From positions 1 to 64,000 of the forward strand of contig NZ_JAXIVS010000027.1 in assembly GCF_034259325.1 (NCBI RefSeq): DNA of 64,000 nucleotides, read 5' to 3'. Both the position numbers and the translations under genes were made by a program. Within the stretch, counting starts at the first letter, position 1; every line of letters starts with the position of its first letter. Positions 35,760-45,119 of this stretch are shown one piece after another. The DNA comes from Hyalangium ruber (GTDB taxonomy: Bacteria > Myxococcota > Myxococcia > Myxococcales > Myxococcaceae). Below the pieces are notes generated by a model. The model saw only the letters and a program-made list of their open reading frames with translations, had not been told where the DNA came from and did no database searches.

Positions 35760-35787
35760 TTGACCGGGCCCGAAGCCCAGCTAGGGT
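35760..35787 (+). promoter_or_regulatory. Probable promoter for tssB and downstream genes
   Basis: TTGACC at 35760-35765 and TAGGGT at 35782-35787 are separated by 16 bases in the 136-base gap after tssG, about 90 bases before tssB. This would allow the sheath and tube genes to be expressed separately from the 31652-35743 group. The -10 match is partial. Confidence 0.45.
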
Positions 35788-35879
35788 TTTGTGGCAATCC
35801 ATCAGCATGAGCGCGTCCGAGCATTGGGCGTGGTGGGGTCGAGGCGGGGCAGGGGCGCGTTCTGATTCCGGGAGATACC

Positions 35880-36479
35880 GTGGCAATCCAGGACGAGCTG
35901 CCCAAATCACGCATTACCCTGACCTATCGTACGACGATCAACGGCGAGCCCGAGACCGTCAAGCTGCCGCTGCGCCTGCTCATCCTGGGTGATTTCTCCC
36001 TCGGTACCTCGGCGGACCGCCGGGAGAAGGACGAGAACGGCAAGGACAAGAAGAACGAGGCCGGTGACCTCAAGGAGATCGACCTCGAGGCGCGCCGCAT
36101 GCGCACGCTCAACGGTCGCAACCTCGATGACGTCATGAAGGACATGAAGATGTCCCTCAAGCTCGACAGCATCACCAACTTCATCGATGAGAGCGGGCCG
36201 TTGCCGGTCGAGCTGCCGATCACCCGGATGAAGTCGTTCCACCCGGATGAGATCGTCCAGCACGTCCCCAAGCTCAAGGCGCTGCTGCTGCTGCGCAAGC
36301 TGCTGGCGGAGATGCAGTCCAGCATCGACAACCGCAAGGACCTGCGCAACGCCATCTACAAGCTCTTCGAGGACGAGGCGCAGCGCAAGGCGATCGCCGA
36401 CGAGCTGGCTGCCACCCACAAGAGCCTGAAGCTGCCGGCGGGCAAGGCCCCCGATGCCCCCGTGACCCCCACCACCTAG
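35880..36479 (+). CDS. tssB: T6SS contractile sheath small subunit TssB
   Basis: 199 residues with a GTG start preceded by GGGAG. TssB/VipA features are clear: SRITLTYRTTINGEPETVKLPLRLLILGDFSLG at the start, KMSLKLDSITNFIDESGPLPVELPITRMKSFHPDEIVQHVPKLKALLLLRKLLAEMQ in the middle. It pairs with TssC to form the contractile sheath around the tube. The C-terminal tail (GKAPDAPVTPTT) is short and flexible. tssC follows at 53 bases. Confidence 0.93.
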   Translation: MAIQDELPKSRITLTYRTTINGEPETVKLPLRLLILGDFSLGTSADRREKDENGKDKKNEAGDLKEIDLEARRMRTLNGRNLDDVMKDMKMSLKLDSITNFIDESGPLPVELPITRMKSFHPDEIVQHVPKLKALLLLRKLLAEMQSSIDNRKDLRNAIYKLFEDEAQRKAIADELAATHKSLKLPAGKAPDAPVTPTT

Positions 36480-36531
36480 CGCTGGGACGCGTCCGCAGCC
36501 CCCTTATCGAGAGAGAACCCGAGGATTCGCC

Positions 36532-38196
36532 ATGGCCGGAGAAGTGAAGAAGTTCATCGAGAGCCTGAAGTTCGAGCCTCTCACCGAAGAGCAGCTCAAG
36601 GTGTCGCTCATCAAGGATGACTTCACCGAGAACACGGACATCACCAAGCAGCTGGAGGAGAAGAAGCTGAAGGACAAGGAAGCCGATGCAATGCGCTTCC
36701 TCTCCAGCCTGGCGGCCCTGCTCCAGAACGTGGAGCCGGTCGCGCCCGCCGACCCCAAGGGCAAGGCCCGCTTCGACAAGGGCCGGGTGGCTCGGGCCAT
36801 CGAGAAGATCGATGACCTGATCAACCTCCAGATGAACGAGATCCTCCACAACGAGAAGTTCCAGCAGATGGAGGCCGCCTGGCGTGGGTTGGAGGACCTG
36901 GTCACCAACACCAACTTCAAGGCCGATATCACCATCGACCTGCTGGACGTGGAGAAGAAGGAGCTCGCCCAGGACTTCGAGAACAACTCGAGCAACATCT
37001 TCTCCAGCGCGCTCTTCGAGAAGGTCTACATCCAGGAGTACGATCAGTACGGTGGTCGTCCCTACGGTGTGATGATCGGCCTGTACGAGTTCGACTCGAC
37101 GCCCGCCGACCTCAAGTGGCTGCAGTTGATGGGCAAGGTGGCCAACGCGGCCCACTGCCCCTTCGTGTCCTCGGCCAACTTCAAGTTCTTCGACGGCGCC
37201 TACAAGAAGGCCCAGGACGTGGAGGCCATCAAGGACCTCGACGGCCATCTGGCGCATCCGAAGTTCAGCCGCTGGAACAAGCTGCGCGACACCGAGGAGG
37301 CTGCCTACATCGGCCTGACCTTCCCCCGCTATGTCCTGCGCTCGCCCTGGCACCCGGAGAAGAACCCCTGCGAGGTGCTCAACTTCGAGGAGGACACCCG
37401 GGCTGACAACAAGTCGATCATCAAGCTCGAGAGCTTCCCGACGGAGGACCAGAAGGCCATTCGCCGCGTCGAGGAGGACAAGATCTCGGACCCGGAGGAT
37501 CCGCGCAAGGATCCGAAGAAGGACCCACGTCAGATCGACCAGTCCAAGTACCTCTGGGGCAACGCGGCGATCCTGTTCGCCCGCAACATGGTCAAGGCCT
37601 TCGAGATCGCCGGCTGGTGCCAGGCCATCCGCGGGCCCAAGGGCGGCGGCCTCATCACCGGCCTGCCGGTGGACACCTTCCCGCTGCGCGGCCAGGAAGA
37701 GATGATGCCGCCGGTGGAGATCGCCATCCCGGACTACCGCGAGTACGAGTTCGCGCGAAACGGCATCATGCCGCTCGTCTATCGCAAGGGCTCCGGTGAC
37801 GCGACGTTCTTCAGCACCCAGTCGCTCAAGGTGACCAAGCGGTTCAAGGACCCGAAGGACTCGGAGAACTCGCAGCTGGTGGCCAACCTGGCCTACACGT
37901 TCTCCATCACGCGGCTGGCGCACTACATCAAGTGCATCATGCGCGACAACATCGGCAGCACCGCCGACGCCGTCTACATCCAGCAGCAGATCGAAGCCTG
38001 GCTGGCGGGGTACGTGACGACGGTAGCCAACCCGGACGACCTCACCGTGCGCCGCTTCCCGTTCAAGGCCACGAGCGTCGAGGTCATCTCCCGTCCCGGC
38101 GAGATCGGCTGGTACGACTGCAAGGTCGCCGTGCTGCCGCACATCCAGTTCGAGGGCCTGAACGTGACGCTGATGCTGGAGTCCCGGCTCGGCTGA
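36532..38196 (+). CDS. tssC: T6SS contractile sheath large subunit TssC
   Basis: 554 residues. TssC/VipB hallmarks include NEILHNEKFQQMEAAWRGLEDLVTNTNF, YDQYGGRPYGVMIGLYEFDSTPADLKWLQ, ANAAHCPFVSSANFKFFDG and the C-terminal GSTADAVYIQQQIEAWLAGYVTTV followed by RPGEIGWYDCKVAVLPHIQFEGLNVTLMLESRLG. A charged insertion (KISDPEDPRKDPKKDPRQIDQS, about 317-338) is longer than usual. It forms the sheath body with TssB; normally recycled by ClpV, which is not encoded nearby. Confidence 0.94.
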   Translation: MAGEVKKFIESLKFEPLTEEQLKVSLIKDDFTENTDITKQLEEKKLKDKEADAMRFLSSLAALLQNVEPVAPADPKGKARFDKGRVARAIEKIDDLINLQMNEILHNEKFQQMEAAWRGLEDLVTNTNFKADITIDLLDVEKKELAQDFENNSSNIFSSALFEKVYIQEYDQYGGRPYGVMIGLYEFDSTPADLKWLQLMGKVANAAHCPFVSSANFKFFDGAYKKAQDVEAIKDLDGHLAHPKFSRWNKLRDTEEAAYIGLTFPRYVLRSPWHPEKNPCEVLNFEEDTRADNKSIIKLESFPTEDQKAIRRVEEDKISDPEDPRKDPKKDPRQIDQSKYLWGNAAILFARNMVKAFEIAGWCQAIRGPKGGGLITGLPVDTFPLRGQEEMMPPVEIAIPDYREYEFARNGIMPLVYRKGSGDATFFSTQSLKVTKRFKDPKDSENSQLVANLAYTFSITRLAHYIKCIMRDNIGSTADAVYIQQQIEAWLAGYVTTVANPDDLTVRRFPFKATSVEVISRPGEIGWYDCKVAVLPHIQFEGLNVTLMLESRLG

Positions 38197-38242
38197 TCCC
38201 CATCGGAACCCCTCGCCACAACCATCTTCGTAGGAGTGGGAA

Positions 38243-38821
38243 ATGCCTCAATTCTCCCGTGCGCTCGACGTCTACCAGGGCTTCAACTTCAAGAAGGACA
38301 AGCAGTCCCCCATTGGCTACATCCTCTCGATCAAGATCGGCGATCAGGACCTGACCGCGGACCAGGAGACGCTGAAGGATCCGGAGCAGCCGGCCAACGC
38401 GCTGGCCGACAAGGTCGTGGCGGTGCTCAACCACTACCTGTGGGAGACCGGTACCACGGACGCGATGTACTTCTCCGGCCAGGTCTCCACGGCGAACAAG
38501 CAGAAGCTCGCCGAGATGATCCTGGGCTCGTTCTCGAACATCCAGGTGGCCTTCAAGTACGTCGTCTACGAGTACGATCCGCTCGCGAAGAAGTACTTCA
38601 AGTCCAACTACGTGGACGCGGTGGTCAACGGGCTGCTCGAGAAGAGCGGCGACGAACTGAACATCTCCGTAGCGGATGACCCGTCCGCCGAGGTGCAGTC
38701 GCCGAAGAACTACACCTTCCAGATCGGCATCAAGCCCCAGACGACGGAGCAGTCGGTGAACATCGCCACCGCCTCTTCGAAGAACATCGTCAAGCAGTGG
38801 GGCGTGACGGAGACGGCGTAG
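38243..38821 (+). CDS. Hcp/IglC-like T6SS tube protein
   Basis: 192 residues. There is no signal peptide. The sequence (PIGYILSIKIGDQDLT, VVAVLNHYLWETGTTDAMYFSGQV, SNIQVAFKYVVYEYDPLAKKYFKSNYVDA, PKNYTFQIGIKPQTTEQSV) is beta-rich and resembles phage-tail-tube folds, but it is not a close match to classical Hcp. Its position directly after tssB-tssC, where hcp normally lies, and its size suggest it is the tube subunit (TssD), perhaps of the divergent IglC kind. Conserved operon spacing of 46 and 18 bases on either side. Confidence 0.65.
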   Translation: MPQFSRALDVYQGFNFKKDKQSPIGYILSIKIGDQDLTADQETLKDPEQPANALADKVVAVLNHYLWETGTTDAMYFSGQVSTANKQKLAEMILGSFSNIQVAFKYVVYEYDPLAKKYFKSNYVDAVVNGLLEKSGDELNISVADDPSAEVQSPKNYTFQIGIKPQTTEQSVNIATASSKNIVKQWGVTETA

Positions 38822-38839
38822 CCTGAGCCGCGCCTGAGC

Positions 38840-40123
38840 ATGAACGAGCCCTGGAAGTTCAAGCTCGCGCGCGTCCATTGGGAGGTGGGGCAGACCCTCC
38901 TCCCGATGCACTTCACCACCCAGGAGGAGGCGCTCAAGGCGGAGATGCGGCTGCACGCCGCGCTCTCCGGGCTGCCCTCCTATGGGATCGCCGAGCTGCG
39001 TTGGGACAGCACGCAGCTCGGCGAGGGCTTCATCGCCATCTCGTCGTTGACGGCGGTGACGAAGGCGGGCTTCGTCATCCATGTCCCGGGCAATGCGACC
39101 GTCGAGCGCTTCCCGTTGGACGACAAGGGCCGGCCGGAGCTCACCCTCTACCTCCATGTGCTCAGCGGCACCCGCACGGAGGAGGCGGACGCCAAGCGCA
39201 TCCCGCTCTATGCCAAGGATCCCCTGGGCCTGGAGCGCGTCATCCACGAGCTGCAGCTCTCCATCGATCCGCAGCTGGATGGCTCCATCGACTCGTTGGA
39301 GCTGGCGCGGGTGGAGCAGGGCAAGGACAAGCAGTGGCGCCTGGTGGAGAAGTGGGCACCGCCGCTGCTGCTCGTCGGGGCCAATCCGCTGCTGGACTGG
39401 CTGCTCGATGACCTGGCCCCGTTCTTGAGCGGGGTGGAGAACCAGCTCCGCGCCCACTTCATCGACGACATCAACCTCAACCAGCACCACCGCAACAGCG
39501 CTGGGCGAGTGCTGTGCGAGGTGCATCGCGTGCTGGCGATGCTGGCGGACTTGAAGAAGGGGCGCGTCTATCTGCACCCCTATCACCTGTTCGACGCGCT
39601 CCGGCGCCTGTACTTCGAGACCTGCTCCTACCTGGGAGAGCTGCCCAGCCCGAAGCTCCCCGTCTACGAGCATGACTGGATCGGCGAAGGGCTCGCGGAG
39701 TGGTACCGGTTGCTCGAGCAGGGCTTCAGGCCCGAGGTCACCCGCTCCACCTACCAGCCCTTCGACTTCCGGGAGGGGAAGTTCATCCTCTCTCCGTTGC
39801 CGGAGGAGGCCCGCTCCGCGTCCGACATCTACCTGCTCGTGAAGCGTCGGGACGGCAAGAAGGTCTCCATCGATGGCATCAAGGTGGCCAGCCCTTCTCG
39901 GCTCTCCACGGTGCGCCGCATGGCGCTCAAGGGGATCCAGCTCAAGCCCGTGGAGTACGTGGCCTTCCCTCATGGCATGGACGATGACCTCGACTGGTAC
40001 CAGCTCCAGATCACTCGGAACGAGGAGTGGACGCAGCACGCCCTGAAGGAGAACGGCCTGGCCTTCTTCCCCACCACGGAGTTGCACCAGGACAGCGATG
40101 TCTCGCTGTTCTGGCGCGCGTGA
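38840..40123 (+). CDS. tssK: T6SS baseplate protein TssK
   Basis: 427 residues. The opening VHWEVGQTLLPMHFTTQEEALKAEM is the TssK/ImpJ/VasE signature (HWxxGxLLxPxHF). TssK forms trimers that connect the baseplate wedges to the TssL-TssM membrane complex; its fold is related to phage receptor-binding proteins. The C-terminal region (QHALKENGLAFFPTTELHQDSDVSLFWRA) is standard. tssE begins one base after its stop. Confidence 0.9.
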   Translation: MNEPWKFKLARVHWEVGQTLLPMHFTTQEEALKAEMRLHAALSGLPSYGIAELRWDSTQLGEGFIAISSLTAVTKAGFVIHVPGNATVERFPLDDKGRPELTLYLHVLSGTRTEEADAKRIPLYAKDPLGLERVIHELQLSIDPQLDGSIDSLELARVEQGKDKQWRLVEKWAPPLLLVGANPLLDWLLDDLAPFLSGVENQLRAHFIDDINLNQHHRNSAGRVLCEVHRVLAMLADLKKGRVYLHPYHLFDALRRLYFETCSYLGELPSPKLPVYEHDWIGEGLAEWYRLLEQGFRPEVTRSTYQPFDFREGKFILSPLPEEARSASDIYLLVKRRDGKKVSIDGIKVASPSRLSTVRRMALKGIQLKPVEYVAFPHGMDDDLDWYQLQITRNEEWTQHALKENGLAFFPTTELHQDSDVSLFWRA

Positions 40124-40124
40124 G

Positions 40125-40511
40125 ATGGCTCGCAAGTCGTTCCTCGACAAGTTCAAGGGCGACAAGTCCGGACACAGCGTCCGGGACAGCCTCACGCACG
40201 TGATTCGCAACATCGAGGCCGTGCTGAACACCAAGTCGGGCTACGGCTACTTCGTTCGGGACTTCGGGCTCGGGGCCTACACCGAGAAGTATGGCTCACG
40301 GGATCTGCTCAAGACGCTCGTCGAGGAGATCCAATCGGAGATCGAGCAGCACGAGCCGCGCATGAGCGAGGTGTCGGTGGAGCTCAAGGGGCGGGATAGC
40401 GGACTCTGGCTGCACTTCGAGTTGAAGGGGGTCGTCAACGACCAGCCGTGCAAGCTGCGGCTCTCCTTCCACACCGTGAGCGGCTTGGTTCGCGTCGAGG
40501 AGAGCGCTTGA
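40125..40511 (+). CDS. tssE: T6SS baseplate protein TssE (gp25-like)
   Basis: 128 residues starting one base after tssK ends. SVRDSLTHVIRNIEAVLNTKSGYGYFVRDFGLGAY is the gp25 region (here with an extended loop), followed by LVEEIQSEIEQHEPRMSEVSVELKG, which holds the conserved IxxxIxxxEPR motif. gp25/TssE nucleates the sheath at the baseplate. Its TGA shares one base with the ATG of the VgrG-like gene. Confidence 0.87.
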   Translation: MARKSFLDKFKGDKSGHSVRDSLTHVIRNIEAVLNTKSGYGYFVRDFGLGAYTEKYGSRDLLKTLVEEIQSEIEQHEPRMSEVSVELKGRDSGLWLHFELKGVVNDQPCKLRLSFHTVSGLVRVEESA

Positions 40512-42157
40512 TGGAGACCGGCTTCACGGACCGGCTGGTCCCCACCCTCAAGCTCACCCTCGCCGGCACGGAGCACACCATCCCTTCCGGCAACGTGAGG
40601 ACCTTCGAGCTCGACCTGTGCGGCTGGGGGCTGGAAGGCTGGGTGGAGTTCCTTGTCGTCGATGATCAGGGACGAGGGGGGAAGCAGAAGGACGAGATCC
40701 TGGCGGACTTCCTCGAGGCGGACCTGGGCGAGGTCTCGCTCGAGCTCAAGGCGTCCTTCACCGACTCGCCGACGATGCCGGAGGTCACCTCCCTGCAGGT
40801 GAAGGGCCTCATCATCGACAAGTCGCTCACGGAGATGCCGGCCACGATGGCGAAGGGGGCGCCGCTCCTGCATCGTCGCTACAGCGTCCACTTTTGTGAC
40901 GCGGCCCGGCTGCTGTGGCGCCAGCACCACCCCACCGTCCTCTACACCAGCAAGACGCTCAAGGATGTGTTCGACGCCCACAAGGGCGACAAGATCTCCC
41001 TGACGTATGACTGGACCGACGGCTTGGAGACCTCCTGCCCGATGATCTTCCTCGGGCTCGATCCGGACTCGGGCGCGAGCTTCTATGACTTCATGCTCTG
41101 GTACGTCGATACGCGTAACGGCGTGCTGAGCTACGACTACACGGAGCAGGGCTACAAGCTCTCCGCCGCCAAGGATGCCTCCGGGACACCCCTGGACCTT
41201 CGCCCCGAGGACGTGGCGGAGGTGGAGGTGGTCTTCCCGGAGGTCATCCGCCACGACGTGACGGTGCTCAACTCCTACACGGAAAGCACGGCGACGGAGG
41301 CCATCACCCAGGAGCAGGCGGTCTCCGGGATTCGACAGGACATCCTGCTGCGCACGCCCATCGCCGACGAGGTGCAGGCGCGGGTGACGCTGGAGACGGC
41401 GCGGCTCAAGATCCGAGGGCTGGAGGTGGAGCTGAAGTGGCGGCGCCTGCCAGCCGCCTCCTTCACGCCGGGGATGCTGGTGAAGCTGCCTGGCACCACG
41501 GGGTTCTCGGCCGCGGGAGTCCCTGCCTCCGAGACCTTCCGCGTTCGCCGGATGCACCTGCGCGGTGAGGCCATCGAGGCCGGAGCGGACTCGGAGCACC
41601 AGGGCACCACCGCTGGCTACCACTTCTCGATGAGCTCCCGTCTGGAGCGCAAGGACGAGACCTACGTCGAGCTGCCCGAGTACAGGGCGCCACGCTATCC
41701 GCGCTACATCGAGGGGAAGATCGTCAGCGAGGTGGGCGAGGACACCCACGAGACCTGGCAGGCGTACACCGACTCCGAGACCTCGGTGGACAGCTACAAG
41801 GTGAAGATCCCCCTGTGGGAGAACCAGATCATCACCGTCCCGTTCAACGCGAACCTGCAGCCGGGCCAGTTCTACTTCCCGGCCTACAAGGGCTCACGCG
41901 TGCTGGTGGCGATGGACTTCCAGCAGGCCTGGCTCAAGCGCTTCCTCGACTGGCGCGCTGGAGCCCGTATGCCCTCGGATGGGCAGGGCGTGCAACTGCT
42001 CATGGGCAAGACGACGACGAGCGGCACGGCGATGAAGCACTACTACGAGGACGCCAAGCCGGTGTTCCAGCTCCAGCGCATCAACGACAAGGACACGGCG
42101 AAGATCGAGGTCAAGGAAGGCTCCCTGCTCATCCTGGTTCAGGAAGAGCAGTCATGA
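40511..42157 (+). CDS. VgrG-like spike base protein (TssI, short form)
   Basis: 548 residues, coupled to tssE by TGATG. The gp27-like part is visible (RRYSVHFCDAARLLWRQHHPTVLYTSKTLKDVFDAHKGDKISLTYDWTDG, SFYDFMLWYVDTRNGVLSYDY) and an OB-fold-like region near 440-500 (YIEGKIVSEVGEDTHETWQAYTDSETSVDSYKVKIPLW; PAYKGSRVLVAMDF). It ends soon after, without the beta-helical needle of standard VgrG. The separate 42174-42773 gene encodes a needle-like repeat protein. A paralogue (52003-53931) faces the cluster from the other strand. Confidence 0.72.
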   Translation: METGFTDRLVPTLKLTLAGTEHTIPSGNVRTFELDLCGWGLEGWVEFLVVDDQGRGGKQKDEILADFLEADLGEVSLELKASFTDSPTMPEVTSLQVKGLIIDKSLTEMPATMAKGAPLLHRRYSVHFCDAARLLWRQHHPTVLYTSKTLKDVFDAHKGDKISLTYDWTDGLETSCPMIFLGLDPDSGASFYDFMLWYVDTRNGVLSYDYTEQGYKLSAAKDASGTPLDLRPEDVAEVEVVFPEVIRHDVTVLNSYTESTATEAITQEQAVSGIRQDILLRTPIADEVQARVTLETARLKIRGLEVELKWRRLPAASFTPGMLVKLPGTTGFSAAGVPASETFRVRRMHLRGEAIEAGADSEHQGTTAGYHFSMSSRLERKDETYVELPEYRAPRYPRYIEGKIVSEVGEDTHETWQAYTDSETSVDSYKVKIPLWENQIITVPFNANLQPGQFYFPAYKGSRVLVAMDFQQAWLKRFLDWRAGARMPSDGQGVQLLMGKTTTSGTAMKHYYEDAKPVFQLQRINDKDTAKIEVKEGSLLILVQEEQS

Positions 42158-42173
42158 CGGTTGGCGAGGGCTC

Positions 42174-42773
42174 ATGGGCACCCTGGTTTGCAAGATCGAG
42201 CTGGACAAGCAGAAGGGCATCACCGTGACGGTGGAGAACGCCGACGGGAAGATCACCCAGACGGTGACCATGGACGGCACGACGATGACGCTCAAGGTGG
42301 CGGGCGAGTCGGACACCAGCACCGTCGTCCAGAAGGCCGACAGCATCGCCGTCACCTGCAAGACCTACACGCTCGACGCCGAGACCATCACGCTCACCTC
42401 CACGAAGGCCTCGAAGTGGACGAGCCAGGACACGCTGGAGGTGACGAGCACCAAGGACATGACTTTCACCTCCAGCGCCAAGCTCACGCAGAGCGCCACC
42501 CAGGACGCCAAGCTCTCCTCGAGCGCCAACGTGAACGTGGAGGCGACCAGCAACCTCACCATGAAGGGCATGGCGGCGGCGATGTCGGCCACGGCGGGGG
42601 AGGCGAAGGTGGATGGGCTGACGCTCAAGCTGAGCGGCCAGAGCCAGGCGGAGATGGCGGCGGCGATCGCCAAGGTGACGGCCCAGGGCCAGCTGAGCCT
42701 CGAGTCGTCGGGCCTGGCCAACCTGAAGGGCTCGATGACGACGGTGGGCGGCTCACTGGTGAAGCTGGGCTGA
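42174..42773 (+). CDS. Separate beta-helical spike/needle protein
   Basis: 199 residues beginning 16 bases after the VgrG-like stop. After MGTLVCKIELDKQKGITVTVENADGKITQTVTMDG the protein consists of short repeats rich in Thr, Ser, Ala, Lys and Asp (ETITLTSTKASKWTSQDTLEVTSTKDMTFTSSAKLTQSATQDAKLSSS), matching the triangular beta-helix of gp5/VgrG needles. I infer that it trimerises as the spike needle that the short VgrG-like protein lacks, with the DUF4280 protein as its tip. Unlike a fused VgrG, needle and base are separate polypeptides. Confidence 0.6.
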   Translation: MGTLVCKIELDKQKGITVTVENADGKITQTVTMDGTTMTLKVAGESDTSTVVQKADSIAVTCKTYTLDAETITLTSTKASKWTSQDTLEVTSTKDMTFTSSAKLTQSATQDAKLSSSANVNVEATSNLTMKGMAAAMSATAGEAKVDGLTLKLSGQSQAEMAAAIAKVTAQGQLSLESSGLANLKGSMTTVGGSLVKLG

Positions 42774-42798
42774 CGGCGAGGCGCCGGGAGGAGGGACC

Positions 42799-44478
42799 GT
42801 GAAGGACTTATCGGAGCGAATCTACCTCGACTACCTGTCCGAATTGGACGGGCTCGAGCGCTTCCGTCAGCGCTTCCAGGAGCGCCACCCCGCCATCCCG
42901 CTGGAGCGCGAGGACCCGGACGTGCGGCGCCTCATCGAGGCGATGGCCTATTTCTCGGTGCAGACGCGCAACGCCACGATGAAGAACCTGCGCTCCACGT
43001 GGCGCCGGCTCTTCGCCGGCTTCTTCGACTTCCTGCTGGAGCCGGTCCCCGCGTCGGCCATGATCCAGGCGTTGCCAGGGGAGCGGATGGCCGAGGTGGT
43101 GGAGCTGCCACGCGGCACGGAGATCCGGTTGGCGCCCGCGGACGGAAAGGCGGGTGCCTTCCGCCTCCAGCGGGATCTGCGCGTGCTGCCTGTCTACATC
43201 GAGCGCTCGGAGGTGGTGCGGCGCGAGGGAGGCTTCCGGCTCATCGTGACCTTCCGGTCTCGCTTCACGCGCCCGGACCCCGTCGGTGTCCTCAGCCTTC
43301 ACGTTCGCCACCTGGATGAGTACCGGACGTCGCTGGCCGTCTTCCACGCGCTGCAGAAGTCCCTGGAGCGGGTGAGCGTCGTCTACAACGAGCCCGCGGA
43401 CGCGTACCAGAAGGGGCTGCTGTGCAAGGAGGTCTCCTTCAGCCGTGCGCCGCCCGCGCCGGATGACGCGGTGGCCTACTCGCACCCCCTCCAACGCCTG
43501 CGCTCATTCTTCCAGTTGCCCGAGCAGCAGCTCTTCGTCCACATCCAGGTGCCGACCAGCCCGGTGGACTGGGAGCGGTTCTCGCTCTGCTTCGATCTCA
43601 AGTCGGACTGGAGGACGGGCAACTCCCATCACCCGGACTTCTTCGTGCCCTTCAGCGTGCCGGTGACCAACCTCAAGCGCGAGCCGGCCCAGGTCATCAC
43701 CGCCGATGGCACGCGCACCGAGTACGCCATCCGGAGCGTGAGCACCGGGCGCGAGTTCAGCCTGCACTCGGTGCAGGGGGTGTACGAGCTGACCAAGGCA
43801 GGGCGGGCGCCGCTGCGGCCGAGCTACCTTCCGGACGTCAATGCGGACGCACGGAAGCCGGGCGAGCAGTCACCCAGCTATGAGATCGACGAGACGATCG
43901 ATGCGAGCCTGAACGCGCACCAGAGCCTCATCGTCCACATGCCCGAGGCCTTCACGACGCCGCGCAAGCTGCAGGTGGAGGCGCTCTGGTATCAGCCGGG
44001 GTTTGCCCCCGAGGCGTCGGGCCGTATCAAGGCGACGCTCCCGGGGCGGCACATCGATGGGCTGGAGTGGCAGGTGTCCGGTGAGGTCAAGCAGCACCTC
44101 GACAGCCACCTGCAGCACGACATGTCCGCGCTCGTCCATGTGCTCTCCATGCGGACCCGGTCGACGCTGACGCGCGATGACCTCATCGCGTTGCTCAACT
44201 ACCTCGGCACGCCCATGGAGAGCCCGTTCCGCAGGGTGCTCCCCTGGTTGCGCGATCTGACGGTCACCACCCAACCCGACGGAGCGCTCCGCGGCACGGG
44301 AATCCAGCACCTCTACAAGGCGGAGTTCGACGCGTTCGACCCCAGCTTCGAGCCCCTGGTCGTCTGCTTTCTTGATCAGGTGAGAGAACTGCTCGATGTA
44401 TGGAATAATGAGGCAACGGTGGAGCTGCGGGCCACCGTCGCCGGTCGAGAGCTTTTCCCGCCGAAGAAGTCGCCATGA
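42799..44478 (+). CDS. tssF: T6SS baseplate protein TssF
   Basis: 559 residues, GTG start with GGAGGAGGG upstream. TssF/ImpG/VasA signatures: YLSELDGLERFRQRFQERHP at the start, EDPDVRRLIEAMAYFSVQTRN, LLEPVPASAMIQALPGERMAEVVELPRGTEIR, and RDDLIALLNYLGTPMESPFRRVL. TssF is the central baseplate wedge partner of TssG. Its ATGA overlaps tssL by four bases. Confidence 0.88.
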   Translation: MKDLSERIYLDYLSELDGLERFRQRFQERHPAIPLEREDPDVRRLIEAMAYFSVQTRNATMKNLRSTWRRLFAGFFDFLLEPVPASAMIQALPGERMAEVVELPRGTEIRLAPADGKAGAFRLQRDLRVLPVYIERSEVVRREGGFRLIVTFRSRFTRPDPVGVLSLHVRHLDEYRTSLAVFHALQKSLERVSVVYNEPADAYQKGLLCKEVSFSRAPPAPDDAVAYSHPLQRLRSFFQLPEQQLFVHIQVPTSPVDWERFSLCFDLKSDWRTGNSHHPDFFVPFSVPVTNLKREPAQVITADGTRTEYAIRSVSTGREFSLHSVQGVYELTKAGRAPLRPSYLPDVNADARKPGEQSPSYEIDETIDASLNAHQSLIVHMPEAFTTPRKLQVEALWYQPGFAPEASGRIKATLPGRHIDGLEWQVSGEVKQHLDSHLQHDMSALVHVLSMRTRSTLTRDDLIALLNYLGTPMESPFRRVLPWLRDLTVTTQPDGALRGTGIQHLYKAEFDAFDPSFEPLVVCFLDQVRELLDVWNNEATVELRATVAGRELFPPKKSP

Positions 44479-45089
44479 ATCTCGAGCACTGGAAGGCCAT
44501 CCTCGGAACGTACCGGCAGGGGAACGCGCTGATCGAGAAGCTGGTGCCGTCGGCGGCGCAGGTGAAGCCCGAGCGTCTGAAGTACCTCCAGGAGCAGCTC
44601 ATCGAAGAGCTGCTCAAGCTGCAGATGGCGCTCAGCGTCGACATGCGGGCCGACCTGGTGAAGGACCTCCTGCGGCCGCTCACCTACCTCTTCGATGAGC
44701 TCGTGCTGCGCAGGCTGGAGGACAAGGACCCCTCGCTGTGGCCGATGCTCCAGAAGCACTTCTTCGAGCTGGACTGGGGCGGTGACCACTTCTTCGAGTT
44801 CACCGAGGAGATGCTGAGGCAGCCGGGCACGCCCATCCCGGTCTACGAGATGCTGCACTTCTGCCTGGGCGCGGGCTTCGTCGGCCGCTATGCGAGCTGG
44901 CCGGCCAAGATCCTCGATTACATGAAGGAGCTCTCGGCCCGCATCCCCAAGCCGGCCGCGGTCACGCCGCCGCCTCCGCTGCCTCCCGCGGAGCCTCTCC
45001 AGGCCTACGATTTCCCCCTCCGGTACTACGTGACGACCGGTTTCGTGATTGTCTGTCTGCCGGTGGTATTGTGGGCGCTCTCGAATTGA
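44475..45089 (+). CDS. tssL: T6SS inner-membrane protein TssL (DotU/ImpK)
   Basis: 204 residues, starting in the ATGA overlap with tssF. It has a cytoplasmic helical domain (DLLRPLTYLFDELVLRRLEDKDP, LQKHFFELDWGGDHFFEFTEEMLRQP, YEMLHFCLGAGFVGRYASWPAKILDYMKEL) and a single C-terminal membrane helix (YVTTGFVIVCLPVVLWAL), the standard TssL layout. No peptidoglycan-binding domain follows. It joins TssM and TssJ in the trans-envelope complex. Confidence 0.85.
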   Translation: MNLEHWKAILGTYRQGNALIEKLVPSAAQVKPERLKYLQEQLIEELLKLQMALSVDMRADLVKDLLRPLTYLFDELVLRRLEDKDPSLWPMLQKHFFELDWGGDHFFEFTEEMLRQPGTPIPVYEMLHFCLGAGFVGRYASWPAKILDYMKELSARIPKPAAVTPPPPLPPAEPLQAYDFPLRYYVTTGFVIVCLPVVLWALSN

Positions 45090-45119
45090 GTTGAGGGCGC
45101 GGAGATGAGGGAGCCGAGC

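Noticed and set aside
36274-40234. Long minus-strand frames opposite tssB, tssC, the tube gene and tssK
   Set aside because: All mirror conserved T6SS genes on the plus strand; no start signals.
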